From E44-bin32 sp034430595 (GTDB taxonomy: Bacteria; Chloroflexota; Anaerolineae; Anaerolineales; E44-bin32), in contig DAOUEL010000097.1 of NCBI GenBank assembly GCA_034430595.1, positions 1 through 64,000 of the forward strand: 64,000 nt of DNA, in the 5' to 3' direction. The position numbers and the translations under genes are program-made. Below the pieces are notes generated by a model, which made no database searches, was not told the origin of the DNA, and was given only the letters and a program-made list of their open reading frames with translations. Shown in pieces: positions 30,151 through 38,523 of the stretch (within the stretch, counting starts at the first letter, position 1; every line of letters starts with the position of its first letter).

Positions 30151-32226
30151 ATGCCCCTCCAGGCTGGAAGTATTTTACGGCATCGTTATCGCATCGAGGG
30201 CGTCCTGGGCCAGGGCGGCATGGGTGCCGTCTACAAGGCTTTCGATATCAATCTCGGCGTTGCGGTTGCCGTGAAGGAAAATCTCTTCACGACCGAGGAG
30301 TACGCCCGGCAATTCAAGCGCGAGGCTACGATCTTGGCCAGCTTGCGCCATCCGAACATGCCGCGCGTAACCGATCACTTCGTGATCGAGGGCGAAGGAC
30401 AGTACCTGGTGATGGATTTTATCCAGGGCGTGGACCTGCGCGAGAAGCTCGAGAGCGAAGGCACGATCAGCGAAGGCGAAGCATTGCCCTGGTTCCTTGA
30501 AATTTGTGATGCCCTGGCCTACCTGCACAGCCGCAATCCACCGATTCTGCACCGCGACATCAAGCCTGGAAATATCAAGATCACGCCAGAAGGCCGGGCC
30601 ATGCTGGTCGATTTTGGGCTGGCAAAGGTCGTTGATCGCGGCAGTACCACCACAACCGGGGCTAAGGCTATGACCCCCGGGTTCTCACCACCGGAGCAAT
30701 ACGGAACAGGCCGTACCGATCCACGAACGGACGTGTATTCGCTCGGGGCGACGATCTACGCCGCGTTAACGGCTACGATCCCGGAGGATTCGCTCGAACG
30801 GGCGATGGGGCGCGAAGAACTGACCCCGATCCGGAAGCGAAAATCTACCGTCAGCCCAGCCCTGGCGAGAGTGATCTCGAAGGCTCTTTCCGTGGATCCG
30901 GCCGATCGCTATCAAAGCATTGCCGAGATGGCTTCGGCGCTTGCCTCCAGCACACGGGCTACAAATCCCACCGTTGTGCGCGGGCTGACGAATTTAAAAC
31001 CGCAGCAGATCACTACCCCGGTTGCCGGCGAAGGTGAGCGCGCCTTGCTTGTATCCCAACGCCTGACCGGTCGGCGAATCCCACGCTGGACATTTGCCGT
31101 GCTGGCGGCGATCGTGTTGCTGGGAGGCGGGTTCCTGTTCGCACCCAACCTGGGGGCAGCGTTAGGTTCAGTCTTCAAACGACAGACCCCGCCGCCAACC
31201 GTCGTTCAATCCAGCACCGATATACCCCAAATCCAGCCCACAGCGACTGAAGTCGTTGTGCTTCCCCCGCCTACAGCCACGCCGACTACCATCCAGCCCG
31301 AGCCCAGCGAGACTGCGATCGAGGCAACAGCCGTACTGCTGCCAGCAACGGCTACGCCCACGGGTGGAGGGGTAGGCCAGATTGCGTTTGCCTCAAACCG
31401 CTCCGGCGTACCCCAGATCTATTTGATCAATATCGACGGTACCGGCGTCCGGCAGCTCACCAATCTGGATGATGGCGCCTGCCAGCCAGCGTGGTCCCCC
31501 GCTGGGGACCAGCTCGTTTTCACCTCACCCTGTCGGGCTAACCAGGAGCAGTACCCAGGCTCAAGCCTGTGGCTCATCTCCGTCGATTTCGCCGGGAATG
31601 CAAGCGACCCCTCCCAGCTAAGAACGGCGCCTGGAGGTGACTTTGATCCAGCCTGGGATCCGAACGGTGGCCGGATCGCCTTCACCTCGGTCCGGGACAA
31701 CCGCCCCCAAATCTACGTGATGGATATCAACGGCGAGAACCTGGCGAATCTGAACAGCGACCTGGCGCACAACCGCCAGCCAGCCTGGGCACCCTCGGGG
31801 TCGCAAATCGTCTTCACCAGCACCCGCGGTGGTCAGACCGAGATCTGGCGCATGCCGGCCGGGGGTGGGGATGTCAGCCGTTTTTCATTTAGCAGTGGTG
31901 ATGAGCGCGATGTCCATGCAGCCTGGTCAAGCGATGGGCAGCTGATCCTGTATGAGCGGCGGAGCAGTGGGATTCCACGTTTGATCGCTGCCCCGTTCAG
32001 TGAGGGCGGCTATCGAACCAATCGAGTCTGCCCGGAAGGGCAGCGGGCGGCCCAGCCGATGTCAGAACCCAGCTGGTCGCCGGATGGGCAGTGGGTCGTT
32101 TTTGAAAGTTGGCCGGATGGAGTTAATCACAACGTCGCAATCATGCGTTCCAGCTGTACGAATTATTTTGAAGTCAGCTCTGATCCGGCGCTGGACTTCG
32201 ACGCAGCCTGGCGGCCCTGGCAGTGA
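30151..32226 (+). CDS. Ser/Thr protein kinase with C-terminal TolB-type beta-propeller
   Basis: The 691-residue membrane protein has an N-terminal Hanks kinase: glycine loop GQGGMG (20-25), lysine K42, HRDIKPGN with catalytic D136, and DFG at 154-156. A single membrane helix lies at 313-332. A Pro/Thr-rich spacer follows, then at least five TolB/WD40-like repeats (IAFASNRSGVPQIYLINIDG, IAFTSVRDNRPQIYVMDING, IVFTSTRGGQTEIWRMPAGG). The kinase would be inside and the propeller outside, so ligand or cell-wall sensing with cytosolic phosphorylation is the likely use. No cognate phosphatase gene is nearby. Confidence 0.92.
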   Translation: MPLQAGSILRHRYRIEGVLGQGGMGAVYKAFDINLGVAVAVKENLFTTEEYARQFKREATILASLRHPNMPRVTDHFVIEGEGQYLVMDFIQGVDLREKLESEGTISEGEALPWFLEICDALAYLHSRNPPILHRDIKPGNIKITPEGRAMLVDFGLAKVVDRGSTTTTGAKAMTPGFSPPEQYGTGRTDPRTDVYSLGATIYAALTATIPEDSLERAMGREELTPIRKRKSTVSPALARVISKALSVDPADRYQSIAEMASALASSTRATNPTVVRGLTNLKPQQITTPVAGEGERALLVSQRLTGRRIPRWTFAVLAAIVLLGGGFLFAPNLGAALGSVFKRQTPPPTVVQSSTDIPQIQPTATEVVVLPPPTATPTTIQPEPSETAIEATAVLLPATATPTGGGVGQIAFASNRSGVPQIYLINIDGTGVRQLTNLDDGACQPAWSPAGDQLVFTSPCRANQEQYPGSSLWLISVDFAGNASDPSQLRTAPGGDFDPAWDPNGGRIAFTSVRDNRPQIYVMDINGENLANLNSDLAHNRQPAWAPSGSQIVFTSTRGGQTEIWRMPAGGGDVSRFSFSSGDERDVHAAWSSDGQLILYERRSSGIPRLIAAPFSEGGYRTNRVCPEGQRAAQPMSEPSWSPDGQWVVFESWPDGVNHNVAIMRSSCTNYFEVSSDPALDFDAAWRPWQ

Positions 32227-32312
32227 TCCAGTGTATGCTTCGGCAGCCAGCGTGCGTTGTGTTCCCCGTTTTATAAAGGAAACTTGTCAGGTCGACGAAC
32301 GGAACTCCGTAC

Positions 32313-32342
32313 TTGCCATTGACCCGCGATCTGGGTCATAAT
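32313..32342 (+). promoter_or_regulatory. Promoter of folD
   Basis: TTGCCA (32313-32318), 18 bases, CATAAT (32337-32342), each one mismatch from consensus, about 90 bases upstream of the folD ATG. The rest of the 205-base gap shows no other structure. Confidence 0.55.
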
Positions 32343-32431
32343 CGCTTGTGCTGTACCGCACAAATACACCACTGCGAGAGTACCTGCACGTTCCTCGCAC
32401 GGCTGTTCAAATCCAAGCAAGGGAGTGAAAG

Positions 32432-33313
32432 ATGACAGCAAAGATTATCGATGGCAAGGCGATTGCGGCCGAGATTCGCGAAGAAATCAAGGCGGGCGTC
32501 GACAAACTGGTAAGCTCGGGCGGTCCACGCCCGGGGTTGGCGACGGTTCTCGTCGGCGAGGATCCAGCATCGCACACCTACGTTCGAATGAAGCGTAAAG
32601 CCTGCAAGGAATTGGGGATTGAATCTTTCGGTCATGAACTTCCGATCGACGCTTCTCAGGAAGAAGTTGAATCGCTGGTTAAAAACTTGAACGCCGACCC
32701 GAACGTGCATGGCATCCTGGTCCAACTGCCGCTGCCTACGGGATTAGATGAAGAGGCGATTCTACGCGCGATAAGCATCGAGAAAGATGTGGATGGGTTT
32801 CACCCGATCAATATCGGGCGGCTGGCAATGAAAGGCCGTGACCCCTTGTTCGTGCCCTGTACCCCGGCGGGCTGTATCATCCTGTTGAAGAAGGCCGGTG
32901 CCGAGCTTTCCGGTGCCCGGGCAGTTGTTGTCGGCCGATCTAATATCGTCGGCATGCCGGCTGCGTTGCTGTTGGTCAAGGAGAATGCGACGGTTACGAT
33001 CTGTCACTCGCGCACAAAGGACCTGCCGGCGGTCTGCCGCGAAGCTGACGTATTGATTGCAGCGATCGGCCGAGCTGAGATGATTCGCGGCGATTGGATC
33101 AAGCCTGGGGCGTACGTGATCGATGTCGGCACCAATCGCGTCGATGATCCCAGTGTTGAACGTGGCTACCGCCTGACCGGCGATGTGGCCTTTGAAGAGG
33201 CAGTTGAGGTCGCCGGCGCCATCACACCGGTACCAGGTGGAGTCGGTCCGATGACGATCACCGGGCTCCTGCAAAACACCCTGCGATCAGCCCAGCGCGC
33301 AGCCTCAAGCTAA
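32432..33313 (+). CDS. folD: Methylenetetrahydrofolate dehydrogenase/cyclohydrolase
   Basis: FolD interconverts methylene-, methenyl- and 10-formyl-tetrahydrofolate with NADP. The 293-residue protein shows the family signatures: PGLATVLVGEDPASHTYVRMKRKACKELGI (with the catalytic lysine, residues about 34-63 in the N-terminal domain), VVVGRSNIVGMPAALLL, and the C-terminal PVPGGVGPMTITGLL. AAGGGAG precedes the ATG. One-carbon units it handles feed purine synthesis, a functional link to the nucleobase genes that follow. Confidence 0.95.
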   Translation: MTAKIIDGKAIAAEIREEIKAGVDKLVSSGGPRPGLATVLVGEDPASHTYVRMKRKACKELGIESFGHELPIDASQEEVESLVKNLNADPNVHGILVQLPLPTGLDEEAILRAISIEKDVDGFHPINIGRLAMKGRDPLFVPCTPAGCIILLKKAGAELSGARAVVVGRSNIVGMPAALLLVKENATVTICHSRTKDLPAVCREADVLIAAIGRAEMIRGDWIKPGAYVIDVGTNRVDDPSVERGYRLTGDVAFEEAVEVAGAITPVPGGVGPMTITGLLQNTLRSAQRAASS

Positions 33314-33335
33314 CCCAGCCTATACCGTAACATCC

Positions 33336-33374
33336 GTGCCTGCCGCCACCCTCGGCGACAGGCACTTTTTATTT
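33336..33374 (+). terminator. Intrinsic terminator after folD
   Basis: GTGCCTG (33336-33342) pairs with CAGGCAC (33359-33365), with an inner CGCC/GGCG pair, followed by five Ts and TATTT. It separates folD from the nucleobase cluster. Confidence 0.85.
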
Positions 33375-33420
33375 CATAGGGCGAGTGACAATCTTCAGCG
33401 TCTCCCATGTTGTCTGACAA

Positions 33421-33449
33421 TTGACCCTATTATATGGAAGTGCTAGACT
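33421..33449 (+). promoter_or_regulatory. Candidate promoter of the nucleobase cluster
   Basis: TTGACC (33421-33426), 17 bases, TAGACT (33444-33449), 26 bases before the preferred ATG at 33476. This may be the head promoter of the long rightward cluster. Confidence 0.5.
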
Positions 33450-33475
33450 CGCAAAACGACGACACGAGAGAGGCT

Positions 33476-34855
33476 ATGGCGACACTTCTGATCAAGAACG
33501 CGAATTTGCTCATCACCATGGATGGCGAGAGGCGGGAGATCGAGGGTGGTGGCTTGTTCGCTCGTGACGGCTGGATCGAAACCGTCGGTGCATCATCAGA
33601 ATTGCCCGATTCGGCGGATGAGGTGCTGGACCTGGCCGGCCACGTTGTTCTGCCGGGATTGGTTAACACCCATCACCACCTGTATCAAACACTGACCCGG
33701 GCCGTCTCCGCCGCACAGAATGTAAATCTCTTCAACTGGCTTAAAGCTCTCTACCCGATCTGGGCTCGGATGAGGCCTGACGATATGCGCGTCTCAACCG
33801 AGCTTGGTCTGGCGGAGTTGGCGCTCTCCGGCTGTACAACCGCTTCAGATCACCACTACATCTTCCCAAATGGCTGCCGTCTAGACGACCAGATCGAAGC
33901 GGCGCGCGGCATTGGCTTACGCCTGCATTCCTCGCGCGGTTCGATGAGCTTGGGCGAAAGCGAAGGCGGACTGCCGCCGGATTCGGTGGTTGAATCAGAG
34001 CAGGCGATATTGGAAGATACACAGCGTGTTATCGACACGTACCACGACCCATGCCCGGGGGCGATGACACGCATTGTCGTTGCTCCCTGCTCACCCTTTT
34101 CGGTTACATCGGACCTTATGCGGGAATCGGCTGCGCTCGCTCGTGCCGGGCATGTCCATCTCCACACCCACCTGGCAGAAACGGTAGATGAGGAGCAGTT
34201 CTGCCTGGAGAGCTTTGGACAACGCCCCCTGGCTTATGTCGAATCGCTTGATTGGTCAGGTCCAGATGTCTGGTTCGCACATGCCGTTTTTATCAACCCG
34301 GCCGAAGCCGGCCGCATGGCAGCCGGAGGCATGGGAGTAGCCCACTGTCCTTCGTCCAATATGAGATTGGCATCTGGCATTGCACCAATACGCCGTTACC
34401 TTGCCCAGCGGGTCCGAGTTGGTCTGGGGGTCGATGGGTCTGCGAGCAACGATAGTTCGCACATGCTGGCTGAAGCACGGCAGGCGATGCTGCTTTCCAG
34501 GGTTGGTGCGGCTGTAGCGCCCGAGATCGATCAGGTCGAGGATCTGCTCACAGCCCGCCAGGTATTGGAACTCGCCACGCTTGGTGGGGCGGCGGTGCTT
34601 GGCCGTGACGACATTGGCTCGCTCACAGCGGGTAAGTGTGCAGACTTGATCGCTATCGACCTGCAGCAGGTGGGTTTCAGCGGCGCATGGCATGACCCGC
34701 TGGCAGCTCTCATCTTCTGCGAGCCAGCAGCAGTGGCATACAACTACGTACATGGGCGGGCAGTTGTGAGCGAGGGCCAGCTGACGGGGATTGAGCTTCC
34801 CGCGCTAATCGAGAAGCACACCCGGGCTTCGCTGCGATTGGTCAACGGTGAATAG
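33476..34855 (+). CDS. 8-oxoguanine deaminase-type amidohydrolase
   Basis: The 459-residue protein is a cog0402 amidohydrolase. Metal ligands are in NTHHHLYQTLTRA, the later HLHTHLAET histidine and FAHAVF, and the catalytic aspartate is in LGVDGSASNDSSHM. The SMSLGESEGGLPPDSVVE block and SDHHYIFPNG are typical of 8-oxoguanine deaminases, which turn 8-oxoguanine into urate. Hydroxyatrazine and guanine deaminases are close alternatives. The internal ATG at 33476 (GAGAGG upstream, MATLLIKNANLLITMDG) is preferred over the frame opening at 33434. It is the first gene of the cluster, next to adenine deaminase. Confidence 0.82.
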   Translation: MATLLIKNANLLITMDGERREIEGGGLFARDGWIETVGASSELPDSADEVLDLAGHVVLPGLVNTHHHLYQTLTRAVSAAQNVNLFNWLKALYPIWARMRPDDMRVSTELGLAELALSGCTTASDHHYIFPNGCRLDDQIEAARGIGLRLHSSRGSMSLGESEGGLPPDSVVESEQAILEDTQRVIDTYHDPCPGAMTRIVVAPCSPFSVTSDLMRESAALARAGHVHLHTHLAETVDEEQFCLESFGQRPLAYVESLDWSGPDVWFAHAVFINPAEAGRMAAGGMGVAHCPSSNMRLASGIAPIRRYLAQRVRVGLGVDGSASNDSSHMLAEARQAMLLSRVGAAVAPEIDQVEDLLTARQVLELATLGGAAVLGRDDIGSLTAGKCADLIAIDLQQVGFSGAWHDPLAALIFCEPAAVAYNYVHGRAVVSEGQLTGIELPALIEKHTRASLRLVNGE

Positions 34856-34893
34856 GCGGCTATCCGGCGTTTGAATCTGGACTGAGGGCAATC

Positions 34894-36690
34894 ATGGATC
34901 CACTCCACTGGAGCCAACTCACGATCGAGCTCGTCGCAGTTGCGATGGGGCGCAAGCCGGCCGACCTGGTGATCAAGAATGGCCGCTGGGTGAGTGTTCA
35001 AACGGGTGAGATACTCCCTGGGAGTTCGATCGCCATCTGCGGGGAGCGGATTGCGTTCGTCGGGGACAATGCTGATCATACGATAGGCTCCGAGACGCGC
35101 GTCATCGACGCTGGCGATCGCTATCTGGTTCCCGGGTTGCTCGATGGTCACATGCATGTTGAATCCGGCATGCTCACGGTTACTGAATTCGTCCGTGCTG
35201 TCATCCCGCATGGGACGACCGGAATGTTTATCGACCCGCACGAGATCGCAAACATCTTCGGTCTGGACGGAGTACGCTTGATGGTCGACGAAGCCGCAGT
35301 CCAGCCGATCCACGTTTGGGTGCAGATGCCGTCCTGCGTACCTTCGGCTCCTGGTCTGGAAACGCCAGGAGCGGTGATCGGTCCGGAGGAAGTCGCTCAA
35401 GCGATGGGCTGGCCGGGGATCATCGGCCTGGGGGAAGTAATGAACTTCCCTGCCGTCTTCGCGGGTGATGAAAAAATACACCGGGAGATGGCCGAGGCGC
35501 GTGTAAGCGGCCGGGTGATTGGCGGGCACTATGCCTCGCCCGATCTCGGCCTGGCTTTTCATGGCTATGTCGCCGGCGGGGCGGAAGATGACCACGAAGG
35601 AACTCGCGTTGAGGATGCGGTAGCAAGGGCACGGCAAGGCATGAAGGTCATGATGCGCTATGGCTCAGCGTGGCATGACGTTACCAACCAGGTGCGGGCA
35701 GTCACTAAGAAAGGCCTCGACTCGCGGCGTTTCCTGCTGGTCACGGATGACAGCCACTCCGGGACGTTGGTCAACGATGGCCACATGGATCGGGTCGTGC
35801 GCCGTGCGATTTCAGAAGGCTTGGATCCGATGACCGCACTCCAGATGGCCACCATCAACACGGCCGAGCATTTCGGTGTCTCGCGGGATGTCGGCCTGAT
35901 TGCACCCGGACGTTATGCCGACATCCTGCTCGTCGGCGAGCTGGCCGAACTCGATGTCCAGCAGGTATTCGCGCGGGGTACGTCCATCGCCGTGAATGGG
36001 AATCTCCAGATCGAACGTCCAGAATTCAGCTACCCGGCCGTTGTGCGAAACTCGATCCACTTGAAGCGACCGCTGCGCGCAAGCGATTTCGTCATTAAAT
36101 CGCCTGTCGATGGACGTGTGAAGGCTAATGTCATCGGCGTTGTTGAAAACCAAGCGCCCACCCGGCATCTGCGGGTGGAATTGGAGGCGAAAGACGGGCA
36201 GGTCTCACTGGACGGCGCCGATGATTTAGCCAGGGTCGCATTGGTCGAACGGCATCGTGGCACAGGAGAGATCAAGGTCGGTCTGGTGCAGGGTTTCGGG
36301 CTGATCCAAGGCTGTGCCATCGGCTCAACCGTCGCCCATGATTCGCATCAAATGCTAATCGTCGGCACAGCCGAGAGTGACATGGCGCTGGCCGCAAATG
36401 CGCTAGCCGAACAGCATGGCGGCCAGGTTGTTGTGCAGCAAGGGCAGGTCATGGCGAGGGTGGAACTTCCGATTGCTGGCCTGATGTCGGATGAGCCAGC
36501 CGAGGTCGTGGCCGCGAAGGTGGAAGCTCTTCTGAATGCATTCCGGGATTGTGGCTGCAGGCTGAACAACGCCAACATGCAGCTCAGTTTGCTGGCACTG
36601 GTTGTCATCCCTGAGCTGCGGATCTCCGATCTCGGCCTGGTAGATGTTGAGACATTTAGCGTCATTCCGGTTGTTGAACCGGTGGATTAA
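34894..36690 (+). CDS. ade: Adenine deaminase
   Basis: The 598-residue product matches bacterial adenine deaminase end to end: LVIKNGRWVSVQTGEILPGS, LLDGHMHVESGMLT with metal histidines, HGTTGMFIDPHEIANIFG, VTDDSHSGTLVNDGHMDRVVR, and the C-terminal domain VAHDSHQMLIVGT. It converts adenine to hypoxanthine and ammonia with a binuclear metal centre. Hypoxanthine is a substrate for the XdhD-like hydroxylase at the other end of the cluster. Start ATG is preceded by GAGGGCAA. Confidence 0.95.
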   Translation: MDPLHWSQLTIELVAVAMGRKPADLVIKNGRWVSVQTGEILPGSSIAICGERIAFVGDNADHTIGSETRVIDAGDRYLVPGLLDGHMHVESGMLTVTEFVRAVIPHGTTGMFIDPHEIANIFGLDGVRLMVDEAAVQPIHVWVQMPSCVPSAPGLETPGAVIGPEEVAQAMGWPGIIGLGEVMNFPAVFAGDEKIHREMAEARVSGRVIGGHYASPDLGLAFHGYVAGGAEDDHEGTRVEDAVARARQGMKVMMRYGSAWHDVTNQVRAVTKKGLDSRRFLLVTDDSHSGTLVNDGHMDRVVRRAISEGLDPMTALQMATINTAEHFGVSRDVGLIAPGRYADILLVGELAELDVQQVFARGTSIAVNGNLQIERPEFSYPAVVRNSIHLKRPLRASDFVIKSPVDGRVKANVIGVVENQAPTRHLRVELEAKDGQVSLDGADDLARVALVERHRGTGEIKVGLVQGFGLIQGCAIGSTVAHDSHQMLIVGTAESDMALAANALAEQHGGQVVVQQGQVMARVELPIAGLMSDEPAEVVAAKVEALLNAFRDCGCRLNNANMQLSLLALVVIPELRISDLGLVDVETFSVIPVVEPVD

Positions 36691-36732
36691 ACCCCTGGGG
36701 CTGTTGTCAAGTCTGAGCCACCTGGAGAGATA

Positions 36733-37479
36733 ATGACCCGCACCAAAGGCAAGCAAAGCCGGCGCAGCCCGCTCTATCAGCGGACAGCGGAAAAGCTGGC
36801 CGCCCTGCTCGATAAACTGAGTGCTGGCGATCGCCTGCCTTCCGAGCCTGCATTAGCGAGCGAGCTGGGTGTTTCGCGCGCTACCCTGCGGGAAGCGATG
36901 CGCATCTTCGAAAGCCAGGGGCGGATCCTGCGCCGCCAGGGTGTGGGGACATTCATCACGCAGCCGACACAGGTGATTGAAACCGGCCTGGAGGTATTGG
37001 AGAGCATTGAAACCCTGGCTGCCCGCATTGGTCTCGATGTGAAGATGGGCGATCTCTCACTTTGTGAGCGAAAACCCACCAGGGAGGAAATTGAGCGGTT
37101 CAATCTTCCAGAGGGGATCCAACTACTCGAAGTCGGACGAGTCATCTTGACCGAGGATCGACCAGTCGCTTTCCTGGTGGACATCCTGCGGCGTGAACTG
37201 CTCCCGTTTGATCCAACGGACGAACGATTCAAGGGCTCTGTTTTGGATATGTTTCTGCGCAACGGCCAGCCGAAGCTGGGCTACTCGCGCACCGATATTA
37301 CGGCTGTGCCAGCCTCAGCCCATATTGCCCGTCACTTGAAGATCCAGCGTGGTGATGTTCTGATGCAGATGGAATCCTGGCTTAATACAAAGGAGGGACA
37401 GGTCGTAGACCATACCTACAGCTACTTCCTACCGGGAACATTCCGCTTCCGTGTACTGCGACGAATTCAGGCACTGTAG
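36733..37479 (+). CDS. GntR/HutC-family regulator with UTRA domain
   Basis: The 248-residue protein has an N-terminal winged helix (LPSEPALASELGVSRATLREAMRIFESQGRILRRQGVGTFI) and a C-terminal UTRA ligand-binding domain (VILTEDRPVAFLVDILRRELLP, LKIQRGDVLMQMESW). UTRA domains bind small metabolites and usually release the repressor from DNA. Its position between the deaminases and the carbamoyltransferases makes it the likely local regulator of the nucleobase genes; the effector could be a purine or a breakdown product. Confidence 0.88.
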   Translation: MTRTKGKQSRRSPLYQRTAEKLAALLDKLSAGDRLPSEPALASELGVSRATLREAMRIFESQGRILRRQGVGTFITQPTQVIETGLEVLESIETLAARIGLDVKMGDLSLCERKPTREEIERFNLPEGIQLLEVGRVILTEDRPVAFLVDILRRELLPFDPTDERFKGSVLDMFLRNGQPKLGYSRTDITAVPASAHIARHLKIQRGDVLMQMESWLNTKEGQVVDHTYSYFLPGTFRFRVLRRIQAL

Positions 37480-37497
37480 TCTGGTCACAGCGCTTGC

Positions 37498-37511
37498 GTA
37501 GACTAACTTAC
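37498..37511. promoter_or_regulatory. Possible operator for the GntR regulator
   Basis: GTAGACTAACTTAC is an imperfect 14-base palindrome (GTA ... TA ... TAC) just after the regulator gene and 20 bases before the first carbamoyltransferase. HutC-type sites often have such GTA/TAC ends. A single copy is weak evidence. Confidence 0.25.
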
Positions 37512-37530
37512 ACAATGGAGGGTAACGATT

Positions 37531-38484
37531 ATGCGTAGCTTTGCCGGGAGAGACATTCTCTCACTGAAGGGTTTCGAGCGCGAGGAATACGAGCGCGTGT
37601 TCGAAATTTGCGATCGCGTGGCTCCGATTGCGCGCGATCGCCGCAATAGCGACATGCTGAAGGAAAAGACGCTCGTCACAGCCTTCTATCAACCAAGCAC
37701 CAGAACCCGCCTGGCGCATGAAGCTGCCATGATTCGCCTTGGAGGGCAGGTCACCGGTTTCGCAGACGCGAAGATGACACGCGCCGGTGATTTCTACCAG
37801 GAATCGATCAAAGACACAGTCAAGATGCTTGAGTTCTACGGTGACGTGATCGTCATGCGCCACTTCCAGCAGGGGGCACCCCATGAAGCTGCGAAATGGG
37901 CTTCGATTCCGATCATCAACGGTGGTGACGGCTGGGGTGAGCATCCCACCCAGATTCTGACCGATCTTTACACCATCCAGCTGGAAAAGGGCCATCTCGA
38001 TGGATTGCGCTGGCTGGCTGTCGGTGATATGCGCATGCGCACGATGCACTCGCTGGCATATGGTCTCACGCAGTTTGACTGCCCGATCACCTTCGTCTCC
38101 CCACCTGATATGTCCTTGACGGATGAGTTTAAGGCTGAACTTCAGGAACTGAGTCTGAACTTCAGCGAGGCCGAGCACGTGGAGCAGGCGATCGCGAACG
38201 CGGATGTGATCCTGGTCGAACCCGTCGTCCAGCCTGACTACACCAAATCCAGAGACGAACGCTCTGGCGATGTCGGCCTTACCCCCGCCAATTACAAGAT
38301 CACGCGTGAATTGCTCGAGACGAAAGCCAAGTCGGATGCCGTCCTGCTTCACTCTCTGCCCAGGATGGATGAGATTCCACCGGATGTCGACGCCACGCGC
38401 TGGTCGCGCTACTGGAAGGAAGCGTTCAACGGGGTGGTCATGCGGATGGGCTTGCTGGCCCTCGTCCTGGGCGCGGCAGAGTAA
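37531..38484 (+). CDS. Aspartate carbamoyltransferase-fold enzyme with altered amine site
   Basis: The 317-residue protein is a transcarbamoylase. The carbamoyl-phosphate motif PSTRTRLAHEA, the VMRH arginine-histidine, and GEHPTQILTDLYTI are all present, and the fold resembles the catalytic chain of PyrB. In PyrB, TRVQ supplies the arginine that binds aspartate. Here the aligned stretch is VEPVVQ, with no arginine, and HPLPR reads HSLPR. The 80s loop (KMTRAGDFYQESIKDT) is also longer and rearranged. Carbamoyl-phosphate binding is therefore kept but the second substrate is probably not aspartate. Together with carbamate kinase two genes on, catabolic phosphorolysis of a ureido acid is likely. 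Confidence 0.85.
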   Translation: MRSFAGRDILSLKGFEREEYERVFEICDRVAPIARDRRNSDMLKEKTLVTAFYQPSTRTRLAHEAAMIRLGGQVTGFADAKMTRAGDFYQESIKDTVKMLEFYGDVIVMRHFQQGAPHEAAKWASIPIINGGDGWGEHPTQILTDLYTIQLEKGHLDGLRWLAVGDMRMRTMHSLAYGLTQFDCPITFVSPPDMSLTDEFKAELQELSLNFSEAEHVEQAIANADVILVEPVVQPDYTKSRDERSGDVGLTPANYKITRELLETKAKSDAVLLHSLPRMDEIPPDVDATRWSRYWKEAFNGVVMRMGLLALVLGAAE

Positions 38485-38523
38485 TCCGCCTTGTGGCTGA
38501 TCGACAAAAAGGAGGAATAGAGA

